Shown in pieces: positions 48,053-57,277 of a stretch of DNA of 64,000 nucleotides; the first letter of the stretch is position 1, and every line of letters starts with the position of its first letter. The DNA lies in contig NZ_WAGX01000005.1 in assembly GCF_008830185.1 (NCBI RefSeq), positions 682,001 through 746,000 of the forward strand, in the 5' to 3' direction. The notes beneath the pieces were generated by a model. That model was not told the origin of the DNA. It worked only from the letters and a program-made list of their open reading frames with translations, and searched no databases. A program made the translations under genes and the position numbers. The DNA is from Candidatus Galacturonatibacter soehngenii. Its GTDB lineage: Bacteria > Bacillota > Clostridia > Lachnospirales > Lachnospiraceae.

Positions 48053-48893
48053 CTATTTTATATATTCTCCAGTTGCTATAGGGGATTCACCTTTTATATT
48101 ATATTGAGGCTTCCTCTGAGTGTATAATTCCCCTGTATTCTTATCAACATAAATATCATATTCAGCAACTTTAGCCTTTTTACCATATATATCTTTTTTT
48201 AGTTGATGTGCATCTACCCCCTTCTTTTTTAAGTATTTATCGTTTACTTTATCTAGGTCAAGATTTTCTGTTTTAGAGCCTCCCTTATTTTTACCTCCAC
48301 TATCCCCTTTCTCACTCTTCTTTATTCCCTCTTGCAATTTCTTAATTTCATCTTCAACATCACTGAATCCAGATGCACCATACAATCCACTTACAGCGCT
48401 TCCATCAATCGCAACCGCTACACTACCACCAGATCCTCCTGCCACTACAGGCGCTTTTGGAGCCGTTAAACCTCCTCCACCTGCTACTGACCATAGTAAG
48501 CTAAGGATTGCTATCGTATCACCTAATTTACTTCCACTATCGTAAGCATTTTGATATTTTCCTGTACTGGTATCAACCTTAAATGGTGATATACTATTAA
48601 ATAATGCATCTCCTAATCCCTTAAAATAGCTGTCTATTACCTGTAAACATTTTGGAATCTTAACTTCGGGTGATTGAATCTTATCATTTGCATTCTTCGC
48701 ATCCAAACACATCTTATGCTCATTATCAGACATGGCGGTAACTAATTTACCATCTACATACTCATAGCTGCTTGTTACATTTGTAACACTTGCTCCTCCA
48801 TATCTATTTTGTAAACTCTGCGTCAACGGATCTTCAAGCATTCCAAGGTAAGTATCTTGAGTCAGGAAACCTCCAATACCACTATTATAATCC
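48053..48893 (-). pseudogene. Displaced Rhs C-terminus with toxin tip (type 33-like)
   Basis: Rhs similarity starts at YNSGIGGFLTQDTYLGM (about 48893) with no upstream core. It is followed by SYEYVDGKLVTAMSDNEHKM, a pre-toxin region unlike the other copies, GGKNKGGSKT, and a tip with DKYLKKKGVDAHQLKKDIYG and YDIYVDKNTGELYTQRK. The tip resembles the polymorphic toxin type 33 group (low certainty). An ATG at 48841 exists but without an obvious ribosome site, so the cassette may be silent. Confidence 0.65.
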
Positions 48894-48951
48894 TAAATTT
48901 ATTATAGTATTTATTCATAACTGTTCTTAAACCATTAACTCTCCATCAGTA

Positions 48952-49332
48952 CTATAATACTAAATATACATTAAATTCTTTCGTTTCGCCATCTACCATG
49001 GTTGTTTTAACATCCTCTTCCCAATAAGGCAATATATCTTCTTCAAAACAATCTAAAATTATTTCTTTGACTTCCAAATTGTCATTAAGGAATTCTTTAT
49101 AATCATAAATAATTAAGTTTATTTTTTTACTATTTATCCAGGATAAATCTCTCATCCAATCTAAAAAACTATCCAAACTGCCATTGCATGGATAAGGAAA
49201 TTGCAATTTTTCCTCAATAACTTCAAGAAAATTATCTTTCGTTTTTATTTTTTTTCCGTCCAATATTATATTTAATCCTTCTGTAAATGAGTCGTTGTTT
49301 ATTTTTTTGATATATATAACTTTATTTGTCAA
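48952..49332 (-). CDS. Barstar-family immunity protein
   Basis: 126 residues from a TTG at 49332 with AGAGGAGGC 9 bases upstream; the open frame extends further but overlaps the toxin. GLNIILDGKKIKTKDNFLEV, LQFPYPCNGSLDSFLDWM and SWINSKKINLIIYD are the barstar pattern. Barstar blocks barnase-type RNases by covering the active site. It follows a barnase-type tip directly, so the pair is a clear toxin/immunity cassette. Confidence 0.88.
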   Translation of the reverse strand: MTNKVIYIKKINNDSFTEGLNIILDGKKIKTKDNFLEVIEEKLQFPYPCNGSLDSFLDWMRDLSWINSKKINLIIYDYKEFLNDNLEVKEIILDCFEEDILPYWEEDVKTTMVDGETKEFNVYLVL

Positions 49333-49348
49333 ATTATTTTGCCTCCTC

Positions 49349-49690
49349 TTATTTGAGTTTATCAAATGTTGAATAATGATCACTAGTATAATATTTTGAA
49401 CCATCACTTCCAACAACAAATCTTTCCATATCTCTTTTTTGACCTTCTATTTTATTATTAACATCAAATTCTTTATATGTAATTTTATTACCAGACTTAT
49501 CTACCTTTGGTAGTTTCCCATTAAGATTTTTATATGTACCTCCTGCTTTAGTTCCTGCTGATTGTCCTGGAACATTTCCACTCCAACCTGAATCATTATA
49601 TTTTTTATAACTTTCCTTTGCATTTTTAGATAAAGATTTTACAGTTCTAGAACCTATCTTACTAGTCTCAGAGCCTCCCTCTGCAAAGAG
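49349..49690 (-). pseudogene. Orphan barnase/RNase N1-type toxin cassette
   Basis: Frame from the junction FAEGGSET (about 49690) to TAA at 49349. The C-terminal 70 residues read GTKAGGTYKNLNGKLPKVD, YKEFDVNNKIEGQKRDMERF and VVGSDGSKYYTSDHYSTFDK, the barnase/guanyl-specific RNase fold with catalytic Glu, Arg and His. There is no start codon: an in-frame TAG lies 3 codons before the junction. It can be expressed only after recombination with an Rhs core. Confidence 0.88.
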
Positions 49691-49711
49691 TTTAAACTAT
49701 TACAGAAATTT

Positions 49712-49744
49712 AGACCAGCTACATATTTTTTTAATAGCTGGTCT
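49712..49744 (-). terminator. AGACCAGCTA hairpin, copy 2
   Basis: AGACCAGCTAC...AATAGCTGGTCT between the CPCC gene and the next cassette junction, 21 bp from the FAEGGSET codons. Confidence 0.6.
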
Positions 49745-49766
49745 AACCTTATTGATGCAATTTTAT

Positions 49767-50021
49767 CTAATCGTTCTTTTTATTTAATTGTTCCTTTGCA
49801 TTCCATTGATGTGGTGCTGGTCTACCCTTTGAAAACCATATACATCCCTTTTTAATCCATTCTTCCCTCCACATTCTCTGACTCTCCATTTTATCTGGAT
49901 AATCATCACATCCAAATTGAAATCCGCAACACGGGCATATCTCATCTGAACCATACCCTTCACTATCATATGGTGGTTCAAATAGTTTTTTACAATTACA
50001 AACTGGACATATATTTTCCAT
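49767..50021 (-). CDS. CPCC-family cysteine-rich protein
   Basis: 84 residues: ICPVCNCKKLFEPPYDSEGY, DEICPCCGFQFG and WREEWIKKGCIWFSKGRPAP match the Cys-rich CPCC family (Pfam PF14206), small Zn-binding proteins common in toxin-immunity neighbourhoods. It is a second gene after the colicin D-like cassette's immunity gene. It may be an extra immunity protein whose toxin has been lost. Confidence 0.8.
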   Translation of the reverse strand: MENICPVCNCKKLFEPPYDSEGYGSDEICPCCGFQFGCDDYPDKMESQRMWREEWIKKGCIWFSKGRPAPHQWNAKEQLNKKND

Positions 50022-50113
50022 ATGCTTTTCCCCTTTTTATTAATTTTCCTTGTATACTATTAAAATAATTTTGCCCCCTTAGTGTAAATATATATGTATG
50101 AATATTAATATAT

Positions 50114-50704
50114 CTATTTTCTTGGTGTTAATCCATCAATACACCATGAACCTAATCGTACAATAGGTTGATTGAATTCATTTTTTAATAATAACATTGA
50201 ATATATTGGTTTTTCACTCGCTCTCACTTCACATAGTGAATATTCAATATCAGCCTCACTATCACAAAAAGCATAATTAAACTCTGTATTATTCCATAAT
50301 TCTATAATACTATTTGCAATTTTATCAGTTATAATATCTAAAATATCACTTGAAAATTTTTCTAAAAAAAGTTCTTCTTCTGGTATTTCAAAAAGAATTC
50401 CCCTAAACAAATCATTTTTACCTTTTATACTAACTAAGACATTATAATCTTTATTTTGTATTTTGCAATATATCTTTCCTGTTGAAAATTTTTTATCATT
50501 TAATATCGAAAATGCTTTTTCAAATCCTTCTTCTCCTACAAATGATTTTTCTTCCCAATTTTCACAAATATCATCGTCTGGATAATTTACAACTATTTTA
50601 TTACAAAATGGAGATAAGTATTTTATTATATCAACCAAATCATCACCCATCTTAATAATATTTTTATCTGTGTAGACAATTCCTATACTTATAAAGCTTC
50701 CCAT
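50114..50704 (-). CDS. Immunity protein for the colicin D-like cassette
   Basis: 196 residues, soluble, acidic (DLVDIIKYLSPFCNKIVVNY, LFLEKFSSDILDIITDKIAN, CDSEADIEYSLCEVRASEKP). ATG 50704 behind TAGGAGGATTATA, 10 bp after the toxin stop. Family not recognised; role inferred from position. Confidence 0.65.
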   Translation of the reverse strand: MGSFISIGIVYTDKNIIKMGDDLVDIIKYLSPFCNKIVVNYPDDDICENWEEKSFVGEEGFEKAFSILNDKKFSTGKIYCKIQNKDYNVLVSIKGKNDLFRGILFEIPEEELFLEKFSSDILDIITDKIANSIIELWNNTEFNYAFCDSEADIEYSLCEVRASEKPIYSMLLLKNEFNQPIVRLGSWCIDGLTPRK

Positions 50705-50714
50705 TATAATCCTC

Positions 50715-51047
50715 CTATTTTATTTTCACACCATTTGTTAAGTGATAATTAATTTGCTTAGAATTAAACTTCCACCCACCTATATAATTTCCGTTCATAT
50801 CGACATATGCTCCTAATGAAGTTTCTTCATTCAAATAGACATAAACATCTTCACCTCTATATTTAGACTTATATACTTCCGGTGCATTATCAATGTGTTT
50901 CTGAATTGCTTTTTGATATTCTTTAGCTTTATTATTATTCCAATTTCCTTCTACTCCAAAATCTTCTGCATGTTTATATTCATGTTGTAATTTAGACTTA
51001 CTATATTCAGTCTTTGGAAGTTTTGTCTCAGAGCCTCCCTTGGCAAA
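50715..51047 (-). pseudogene. Orphan colicin D-like toxin cassette
   Basis: Frame FAKGGSETKLPKTEYSKSKL to the stop at 50715. The tip reads EYKHAEDFGVEGNWNNNKAK, AIQKHIDNAPEVY and YVDMNGNYIGGWKFNSKQIN, close to the colicin D catalytic domain, which cleaves the anticodon loop of tRNA-Arg. No start codon: TAG precedes the junction by four codons. Next to it an IS110 element begins. Confidence 0.8.
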
Positions 51048-51190
51048 GACTCCGAACTATTATATTTATCTAAACCCATACACTAATTTCAAAAAAATCA
51101 ATTGGTTGCCAGTATTTCTCTTTTTCTCTTTGCCATTTTTCGAATGGCAAACAAGCGTATCACACTGTTTCATTTTATCACAAGCAGATA

Positions 51191-52422
51191 CTATTCTCTA
51201 TTGATTTTTGCTTTTGATGGATCTCTATATTCTGTCTTATTTTTCAACATCCCATAAATAATATTAACCAATCTTCTTGAAATGCAAATTAAAACCTGCT
51301 TTTTGTTCTTACCTTCACTTGTTCTTCGAATGTAATATTCCCGAAAAACTTCGTTTCTTGGCACTCCTTTTGGCGATACCTGAATCATCTGTATTGCTAA
51401 GAAATAAAAAATCGCCTGCAACCTTCTGTTGCCCTGTTTGGATGGTAAGTCATTCCCTTTTCCTGCGGAAGAGAACCTCACTGGTGCTACTCCTGCAAAC
51501 TTAGCTAACTTATCCGCACTAGGAAATCTTTTGATATCACCGATTTCTGCAAGCATATTGGTGGCTGTTGCAATATCAACACCTGGCATAGTCATAAGTG
51601 TACATTCAAACACTGGATACAATTCTTCAATACTTTTTTCCACTTCTTTTAACTGCATATTATAATGCTGCAAATCGCCGACAAGACTTCTTGTAATGGC
51701 ATCTCGTGAAGATTGATATTCATGGTTTGTATTACCATCATTTTTTATCATGTCTAATATAGCATTTGCTGTATTGATAGAACAACGGTTATGGCTGACT
51801 GCTCTTAATTCTTCTGCCAGTTCTTCTGGGTCTTTTCCAGTCAGATATTCCTGTGACGGATAGTTATCCCAAAAATATAAAGCTGTTTTGGTACTGATAT
51901 CCTTAAAACACGTTTTGTAGCTAGGATAGGTTACGCATATTTGTTCATGTAGTTGATTTTTAATTCGAATATGCTGCATCTTGATGTTATCTCGTCTTCT
52001 AACCAGCTGGCTGATTGTCCAATAAGCATCATTGGGAATTGCATCTGGTAACGTATCAACGTTATTAATCACAACAAGTGCACTGCTTCGGCATCATAAC
52101 TGTCACTCTTTTGATACATAGGCACACTTTTTCTTTGTGCAAAAGACAAGGCTGTATTTACATCCTTAACCATGTACCCCTTTTCAATGAGCCATACTGC
52201 CAATCCTCTGCCATATCCATAGGCATTCTCAAGCCCATACACTGGTGTCTTTTCTTCCTTGCAATACTTTTCTACTTTTGTTACTAACTTATGAAATTCC
52301 GATGGTTTATTCGCAATCGTAATCTCACCTAACTTTTCATTCCAACAATTCAGAATGACTGCCGTATGCGACTCTTTGTGTAGGTCTATGCCCACGTAAA
52401 TATATTGTTCTTTTCGAATCAT
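51191..52422 (-). pseudogene. IS110-family transposase, frameshifted
   Basis: Compared with the intact copy at 57278-58510, one A is missing near 52077 (GTGCACTGC against GTGCAACTGC), so the frame stops soon after KSDSYDAEAV. The rest is intact in the other frame, including LMTMPGVDIATATNMLAEIG and KLAKFAGVAPVRFSSAGKGN with the C-terminal catalytic Ser. The product would be inactive unless the intact copy acts in trans. Confidence 0.9.
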
Positions 52423-52430
52423 AAAATTAA

Positions 52431-52722
52431 ATCCTCCTATAAACTTTCTACTAATGAAATACTGGCAACCTCAGCTGATAAGCGTTATATCCCGAATTAC
52501 GTTCTTCACAACAGGTATCGCAAGGGAGGCTAAGTCTATCTATCCCTTTAATCACAGGTTATATAGGAAATCACCTGCTGAATGCAGGTTGCACCAAAGA
52601 CTTACGAATTGCTTTCGTGGTGTGTGATATTAACTCTGAATGTTGCAACATTCAAGTTAAATCTGCTGAAATAGCAGGTATTTCACTGCCTAATTCCATT
52701 ATACAAATTGCACTTTTTGAAA
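52431..52722 (-). ncRNA. Putative IS110 bridge-RNA leader, copy B
   Basis: About 290 bp of conserved non-coding DNA upstream of the transposase, with several small stem-loops (for example CCTGCTGAATGCAGG). In IS110-group elements the long non-coding left end encodes the bridge RNA that selects target and donor DNA. Identification rests on position and conservation only. Confidence 0.5.
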
Positions 52723-52905
52723 GACCTCCAAAACTGCCACTACTTCATGTAGCAAACATACAAGATAAAATCTAATTTTTTCATTCTCAGTAAAAAACTA
52801 AAGTAGGAGAAATAGTTGCAGATATTCTAAAGACTAATCCCCCTCTGTCAAGCACTTTTTCTAAAAACCATGGACTTTTTCAACCTATCTTATCAATCCA
52901 CATAG

Positions 52906-52950
52906 AAAAATCCACATCATACTGGCAGAATGCCAAGTAGCATGCGGATA
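52906..52950 (-). terminator. Terminator after tyrosine recombinase B
   Basis: On the minus strand ATCCGCATGCTACTTGGCA pairs with TGCCAGTATGATGTGGAT, followed by TTTTT. Confidence 0.85.
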
Positions 52951-52980
52951 CGGAAAACTATATTTGATTTTTTTCTTTCT

Positions 52981-53694
52981 CTACCCAAGGCAGATATTTT
53001 TCTGAATGGCATCTTCTAATTCCTTACTACCGATACCAATATACCTTTGAGTAACTATAACAGATGAGTGTTGGAGCAGAGTCCTCACCAACTCAATATT
53101 GTAGTGATTATTCACATATACATTCGTGGCGAATGCCTTACGAAAGGAATGGCTGCCTATGCCTATTAATCCGAGATACTCACATACCACTTTCAAATGC
53201 TTTAGTACTGCTCGTTCTGTGATTGGAAATAATCTAGATTTTGGCGAAATATTATGTTCGTAGGCATAATCACGAATGAACTGGTACACTTCATCTGGCA
53301 CAGTGAAATTTCTGTACTTGCCAGTTTTTTGTTCATAAATATCAAGGCGGTACCGATTGCCATCTTTCACAAAGGAATCTACGGTAAGATTTAGAATATC
53401 ACCGACACGAAGTCCAAGGTTATACTCCAAAATCAACACAGTAGCAATCCTCTCATTCGGCTTGTAGTCTACCCCTTGATAGCAAAAACCTTCTTTCATC
53501 ACTGATACAATCCGCTTATACGTTTCTTCATCTACTGCTTTTGTACGTTTATTCAAATCAAACACCAACTTTCTATCTTTCAATTCTTTTGAATCTGTCC
53601 ATACTGGCAGACTTGCAAAACCTTTAAATCCTGCAAAGTTCCTAAATTCATCCCCATATAGTTCCATAAATCCAACACACAATAATCGTTGCAC
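52981..53694 (-). CDS. Short tyrosine recombinase (copy B)
   Basis: Up to 237 residues, essentially only a catalytic domain. The active residues are all present: Arg in YNLGLRVGDILNLT, Lys in YEQKTGKYRNF, HSFRKAFAT (His-x-x-Arg), LLQHSSVI (His) and the nucleophile Tyr in VTQRYIG. The N-terminal SAM-like core-binding domain of XerC/D is missing. The first 45 codons run through recombination-site-like repeats that are not coding in copy A, so the real start is probably near NKRTKAVDEETY. Role: site-specific recombination of the element or cassettes. Confidence 0.85.
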   Translation of the reverse strand: MQRLLCVGFMELYGDEFRNFAGFKGFASLPVWTDSKELKDRKLVFDLNKRTKAVDEETYKRIVSVMKEGFCYQGVDYKPNERIATVLILEYNLGLRVGDILNLTVDSFVKDGNRYRLDIYEQKTGKYRNFTVPDEVYQFIRDYAYEHNISPKSRLFPITERAVLKHLKVVCEYLGLIGIGSHSFRKAFATNVYVNNHYNIELVRTLLQHSSVIVTQRYIGIGSKELEDAIQKNICLG

Positions 53695-53707
53695 CAGTTC
53701 AAGCCAA

Positions 53708-53735
53708 AGTTCCGAATTCAGTACGAATAGGAACT
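53708..53735. other. Candidate recombination core site, copy B
   Basis: AGTTCC...GGAACT inverted repeat in a 28-bp segment just upstream of the tyrosine recombinase; more AGTTCC motifs lie at 53637 and 53660, and ACTAGTTCCTATTTCG at 54461. The layout (inverted arms around a short spacer, beside a tyrosine recombinase) is that of a core site. Inference only. Confidence 0.45.
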
Positions 53736-53884
53736 AACAAGCAAAGCCGTAATTCGCCCTGTGTAGCGTTTTAAGGCAAGACTGGAAGTAGTTAGCACCC
53801 CGCACATAAAAAGCGAACGTAGGACATTGTGTGTAAGCGTGTGGCATTCCCAACCAAGTCCAAGGAACGAATACCCCCGAGCAT
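53736..53884. other. Conserved non-coding segment between recombinase genes, copy B
   Basis: About 150 bp nearly identical to 59829-59977 although no shared reading frame looks protein-like in both copies beyond short stretches. Contains GTAATTCGCCCTGTGT and AAAAAGCGAACGTAGGACAT. Possibly part of the recombination site or a structured RNA. Confidence 0.45.
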
Positions 53885-54346
53885 TCATCCACCACGATGC
53901 AAAATGCCATCTGAAGAATAAGTCTTGGCAAGAATCCCAACTGTGACATTAGCAATACAATCCGCTACATAATCTTTTCCTGCCATGTTAAAGGAAAAAA
54001 ATGAAAATAATCTCTGTACACAGCTTCTTTCAAAAAATACCAAAGTATTAAGATATTCTGCAACTGCAGGTCTGAAATGTTTCCCATTACCCACTTCAAG
54101 ATATGGTTGTTCCAGAATACGAAGTGATACCCCTGCATGTAGTACTGCCTCTGCAAATGCTACAAATCTGGATACACTTGGGAATCTGTCAACACTTATT
54201 ACATAGACGGTATCACCTGCTACTAATCTTGAAAGTAATACATCTAATCTTGATACGTGAATGATATTAACATCTGCTACCTTCTTACTCTTCAGATAAG
54301 CAAGACTCGTTCTATCATCTTTTTCTGAAACTATTCCATGATTCAT
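53885..54346 (-). CDS. One-domain serine-recombinase-like protein (copy B)
   Basis: 153 residues. GIVSEKDDRTSLAYLKSKKV resembles the resolvase beta-1/helix with the serine position; AGDTVYVISVDRFPSVSRFV corresponds to the GDxLxVxxLDRLxR segment; HAGVSLRILEQPYLEVGNGK to the following strand. The catalytic Arg pair is incomplete and the long E-helix and DNA-binding domain are absent, so it is probably not a full resolvase. It could be an accessory or directionality factor. Conserved in both element copies. Confidence 0.6.
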   Translation of the reverse strand: MNHGIVSEKDDRTSLAYLKSKKVADVNIIHVSRLDVLLSRLVAGDTVYVISVDRFPSVSRFVAFAEAVLHAGVSLRILEQPYLEVGNGKHFRPAVAEYLNTLVFFERSCVQRLFSFFSFNMAGKDYVADCIANVTVGILAKTYSSDGILHRGG

Positions 54347-54920
54347 ACCTCATCACTCCATTCTGTAAGACATACCTAAAATCAAAAATATATCAATGGC
54401 TACATACAGATTGAATTTATCTGATATATCTGCAAACACGCATTAAGTTTAGGATTTGTGACTAGTTCCTATTTCGCAAAATTAAAAATGACTGTGATTT
54501 CGGCGATGACACTTAAGTCTTTTCTTTTTAAATGCCAGAATTCACAGTTATATCAATCGATTTTAGAAAAAATAAAAGAAAGAAGAAATTTTGTGACTAA
54601 TATGACACTTTTGTTTGACTCTAATTGTGAATACACTTCGATACATTGCTAGAAAAGTTCGTAATTAAAATGATCAGCTGGCAGAAAATGGATACCCCTG
54701 TGACTGGAATATACCTTAAAACTTCTAATTTTGTCACATTTGCACTAATATATGAAATCAATAAAAGATAGAATCAAAACAAAATCAGTATGTATTAACT
54801 CAGAAAAAGATTTTATGAATACGAAATCAGAAAATGTCAAATCAATTACACTCATACTGATTTCAATTTAGCACAGATAAAAACGACAGATATTTTGCTC
54901 TGAAATATCTGTCGTCTACA
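54347..54920. other. Conserved spacer between serine-recombinase-like gene and rep, copy B
   Basis: About 570 bp without a convincing gene. It shares blocks with 60440-61021: ACTAGTTCCTATTTCGCAAA (54461), GATGACACTTAAGTCTTT (54505) and TTTGACTCTAATTGTGAA. Also contains AAAGATTTTATGAATAC (54805), identical to the left flank of the solitary structured element at 43.96 kb. It may hold an origin, promoters or arm-type sites. Confidence 0.5.
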
Positions 54921-55826
54921 TTATTGTTTCTTATAAAATCTCTTATCGATAATATTCACTTTCTTATTCTCATCGCCAATCAAAAATGATTCTCGATACA
55001 CTAATCTACAATCACTGACACGGTCCATTGCTTCTTTGTTGCTTATTTTCTCCACCACTGGTCGCTTCATACCCCTACTGGCCGAAAACAATGGCATTCC
55101 TGTTGGATAAAGTTTTAATCTGCCACCTTTAATGAACTGCTTAGTCTCTCCATTCACTTCTTTATATACTACATCAAAATCTTCATCACCTTCCATGTAC
55201 TCAATATCACTAAGGTACACTTTAAAATACAGTGCAAGACCATCCGCATCATAAACTTTATGTGCATCTGTAAGACCATGTCCCCATAACTCTGTGATTT
55301 CTTTATTGGGTATAAATGGAGCGACATCTTCAAATATCAACAGTATGTGCAGATGCCACGAATTGCCATGACCATCGCCTGGTGGCTCCCCCACTGTGAT
55401 TCGTTTGAATGATTTTTGCCCCTCTGACAAATTAGTTTGCTTATTCAGATATCGTTGCAATCTTCTTAAAAACATTTTTCCATCTTCGTAGACTTTTTCA
55501 TGGTCTGTCATAACATTAGCATAAGTCAATGTCATCCACTTGCAACAACTTGGGTCTGTTGCATTACACCGAATTAAGTCCATTAGATTATTAATACTTT
55601 TTCGAACACTTTTGGGTGTTTGATATCGGTTTTCAGATTTCTTTCTCTCTTTAATCTCACCAGTTTCTTTATCCAGATATTTGTCCTTCGAAATATTCTG
55701 TATTGGACACTTTTTGTTAACTCCAGCTGAAAACTGGACTTCTCGGGTATTTCCCGCAATTTTGAACTTTACTTCGCTATTCTCATGGAGAATAATCTGA
55801 TTTGAATTTACTTTTCTAATTTTCAT
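54921..55826 (-). CDS. HUH rolling-circle replication protein (copy B)
   Basis: 301 residues from the ATG at 55826. The motif order is that of REP_ORF2/G2P-type initiators: CKWMTLTYANVMTDH (motif 1), FLRRLQRYL, GNSWHLHILLIFED (HUH, His158 and His160), ITELWGHGLTD, GLALYFKVYLSD (catalytic Tyr200 and/or Tyr204) and FIKGGRLKLYPTGMPLFSAS. It nicks one strand at an origin and links to the 5' end. It is the first gene after the structured end, so that end is its probable origin. Confidence 0.85.
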   Translation of the reverse strand: MKIRKVNSNQIILHENSEVKFKIAGNTREVQFSAGVNKKCPIQNISKDKYLDKETGEIKERKKSENRYQTPKSVRKSINNLMDLIRCNATDPSCCKWMTLTYANVMTDHEKVYEDGKMFLRRLQRYLNKQTNLSEGQKSFKRITVGEPPGDGHGNSWHLHILLIFEDVAPFIPNKEITELWGHGLTDAHKVYDADGLALYFKVYLSDIEYMEGDEDFDVVYKEVNGETKQFIKGGRLKLYPTGMPLFSASRGMKRPVVEKISNKEAMDRVSDCRLVYRESFLIGDENKKVNIIDKRFYKKQ

Positions 55827-55834
55827 ATTAAAAT

Positions 55835-55871
55835 GCACCTTTCGCAACAATTTTTTTGTTACAAAAAGTGC
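55835..55871 (-). promoter_or_regulatory. Hairpin covering the rep ribosome site, copy B
   Basis: GCACCTTTCGCAACAA (plus strand) is the inverse of TTGTTAC...AGTGC; in the mRNA the GAAAGGTGC ribosome site is one arm. Present in all three rep copies (also 47416-47453 and 61936-61973). Confidence 0.6.
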
Positions 55872-55888
55872 ATTAATATGAGCCTAAT

Positions 55889-56050
55889 GGAACTACACCT
55901 TAAAATCCGATTGTATACCTAAGGCAAAATTTTTTGCATAAGTCTATTAATTCATATCATGTATTACATCACTTCGTGAGAGACATGATACTGAATTAAT
56001 AGACAGGGATTTACGGAGTTGGAAATCCTAAAGTATAACCATAATAAATA
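55889..56050 (-). repeat. Structured terminal element, copy 2
   Basis: Main stem GTCTATTAATTC (55942) with GAATTAATAGAC (to 56004), inner CATGT/ACATG, cap TCAC-TTC-GTGA; flanks GTATACC and GTATAACC. Adjacent to the rep gene on one side and a truncated immunity gene on the other. Confidence 0.85.
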
Positions 56051-56262
56051 AAAATCTAATCACCAATAGCTATTAAATTTTTATTTTCTGAAATTGCTTT
56101 TTACACATATTTTTAAATTGTGAAAATATATAAATAACATCCTCTACATCTTCATGCCTTTGTAAAAAATCACTCTCTACAATGCTATCACAAACTTTAA
56201 TTATTTGAGCAATTATTTCATTTTCCAATAAGGTATCAGCATATTCTTAATTTTAATTAACA
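56051..56262 (-). pseudogene. Truncated copy of the immunity gene at 62.2 kb
   Basis: About 200 bp closely match the 3' part of the gene at 62160-62516 (same stop next to the structured end, same segment for NEKITQISKI and the ending ENKSLIAIGD-like residues) but the 5' half is missing. It travelled with the structured end, showing that the element and the immunity tail were copied as one piece. Confidence 0.8.
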
Positions 56263-56266
56263 TTAC

Positions 56267-56800
56267 TTAATTTTGTTCATACAGTATTCCTTTACCACTA
56301 ATTAAGGAATATTCATCGATAAGCCCCCTTATATCTGGCAAATTATTTTCATTATACTTGCATTTGTTTAAACCCTCTAAAATATTATAGATGAGTTGTT
56401 TCCATTCATTAATAAAATCAATTTTATTCATCGAAACAATAGCTTGACAATTTAGCATTTCTGAAACATTCCCAACTGTATTTCCCCAAAAACTCGTAAT
56501 ATCAACAGTATCATCTTTCCATACAATTGTCCAATCACTTCGAAAAGTATCTGGAAGCCAATGTATTACTATTTTCCCTTCCTGCTTTTCTCTTAATACT
56601 TTTAACATATCAATAACATCATTAATCATATAACTAATATCATATTTATAGCACAGAGGAATATATATATTATTCCATACCATTATAGCTTTTTCTGTCC
56701 TCATTGGAAAAGTACTTTCAATCGCTGTACTTAAATCATAAACTGATGAATCATATATTTCTGTTACTTGTGGATTACTTGCTTGAATACAAAATAACAT
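56267..56800 (-). CDS. Immunity protein for the orphan cassette at 56.8 kb
   Basis: 177 residues, soluble (YDLSTAIESTFPMRTEKAIM, VIHWLPDTFRSDWTIVWKDD, NVSEMLNCQAIVSMNKIDFI). It starts 18 bp after the toxin stop behind AAGGAGAGATTAACT. Family not recognised; antidote role from position. Confidence 0.65.
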   Translation of the reverse strand: MLFCIQASNPQVTEIYDSSVYDLSTAIESTFPMRTEKAIMVWNNIYIPLCYKYDISYMINDVIDMLKVLREKQEGKIVIHWLPDTFRSDWTIVWKDDTVDITSFWGNTVGNVSEMLNCQAIVSMNKIDFINEWKQLIYNILEGLNKCKYNENNLPDIRGLIDEYSLISGKGILYEQN

Positions 56801-56818
56801 TTAGTTAATCTCTCCTTC

Positions 56819-57133
56819 CTATGGCATTGGATATCCATGCCAAGTTCCCGTTCCATTGTTACGAATCCAAAATCTAGTTGCTGTTTGAGTAGTACCATCT
56901 GGATTATATATAATGGATTTAGAACCTTCTGGTAAATTAAAATAACCACTTTCTCCAGGTTCTAATTTATTAGCAGCTTCTGTAGCATAATTTAAATCTT
57001 CTTTAGCCCACTGACCTTGAGGATTTCCCGTATCTTTTGCTCTAGCAGCTCCTTCTTTCCATTTAACCCCATGCTTTCCGCTACCAGTCACTTTTGCTTC
57101 TGGTTTAACAGTCTTAGAGCCTCCCTTGGCAAA
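56819..57133 (-). pseudogene. Orphan Rhs toxin-tip cassette (GTWHGYP type)
   Basis: Frame FAKGGSKTVKPEAKVTG to the stop at 56819. The tip reads KHGVKWKEGAARAKDTGNPQ, SGYFNLPEGSKSIIYNPDG and FWIRNNGTGTWHGYP. It resembles a recurrent uncharacterised polymorphic toxin end (perhaps type 24; low certainty). TAG lies four codons before the junction and there is no proper start, though a GTG at 57091 is possible. An IS110 element follows upstream. Confidence 0.7.
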
Positions 57134-57277
57134 GACTCCGAACTATTATATTTATCTAAACCCATACATTATTTTCAAAAAAATCAATCGGTTGCCAGTA
57201 TTTCTCTTTTTCTCTTTGCCATTTTTCGTATGGCAAACAAGCGTATCACACTGTTTTCATTTTATCACAAGCGGATA

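Larger units (their letters stand above)
51057..52722 (-). mobile_element. IS110-family element, copy B (transposase frameshifted)
   Basis: Contains the transposase gene, a short 3' flank and a conserved leader of about 300 bp. The 15-base inverse pair GGTTGCCAGTATTTC (51108) and GAAATACTGGCAACC (52457) lies outside the ORF. Similarity to the copy at 57.1-58.8 kb stops at about 52722, giving the right end. The left end is uncertain, within the segment shared up to the toxin junction. Confidence 0.75.
52908..56050 (-). mobile_element. HUH/tyrosine-recombinase element, copy B
   Basis: An approximately 3.1 kb unit with the order structured end, rep, long spacer, serine-recombinase-like gene, recombination-site region, tyrosine recombinase, terminator. 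The same order, and nearly the same protein sequences, recur at 59.0-62.15 kb. It lies between a truncated immunity gene (right) and an IS110 element plus orphan toxin cassette (left). Confidence 0.75.

Noticed and set aside
53734-53955. Short frame (MAFCIVVDECSGVFVP...) conserved between the two elements as a gene
   Set aside because: It overlaps the end of the serine-recombinase-like gene and the conserved recombination-site region, has no ribosome site, and its C-terminus differs between copies; DNA-level conservation explains it.
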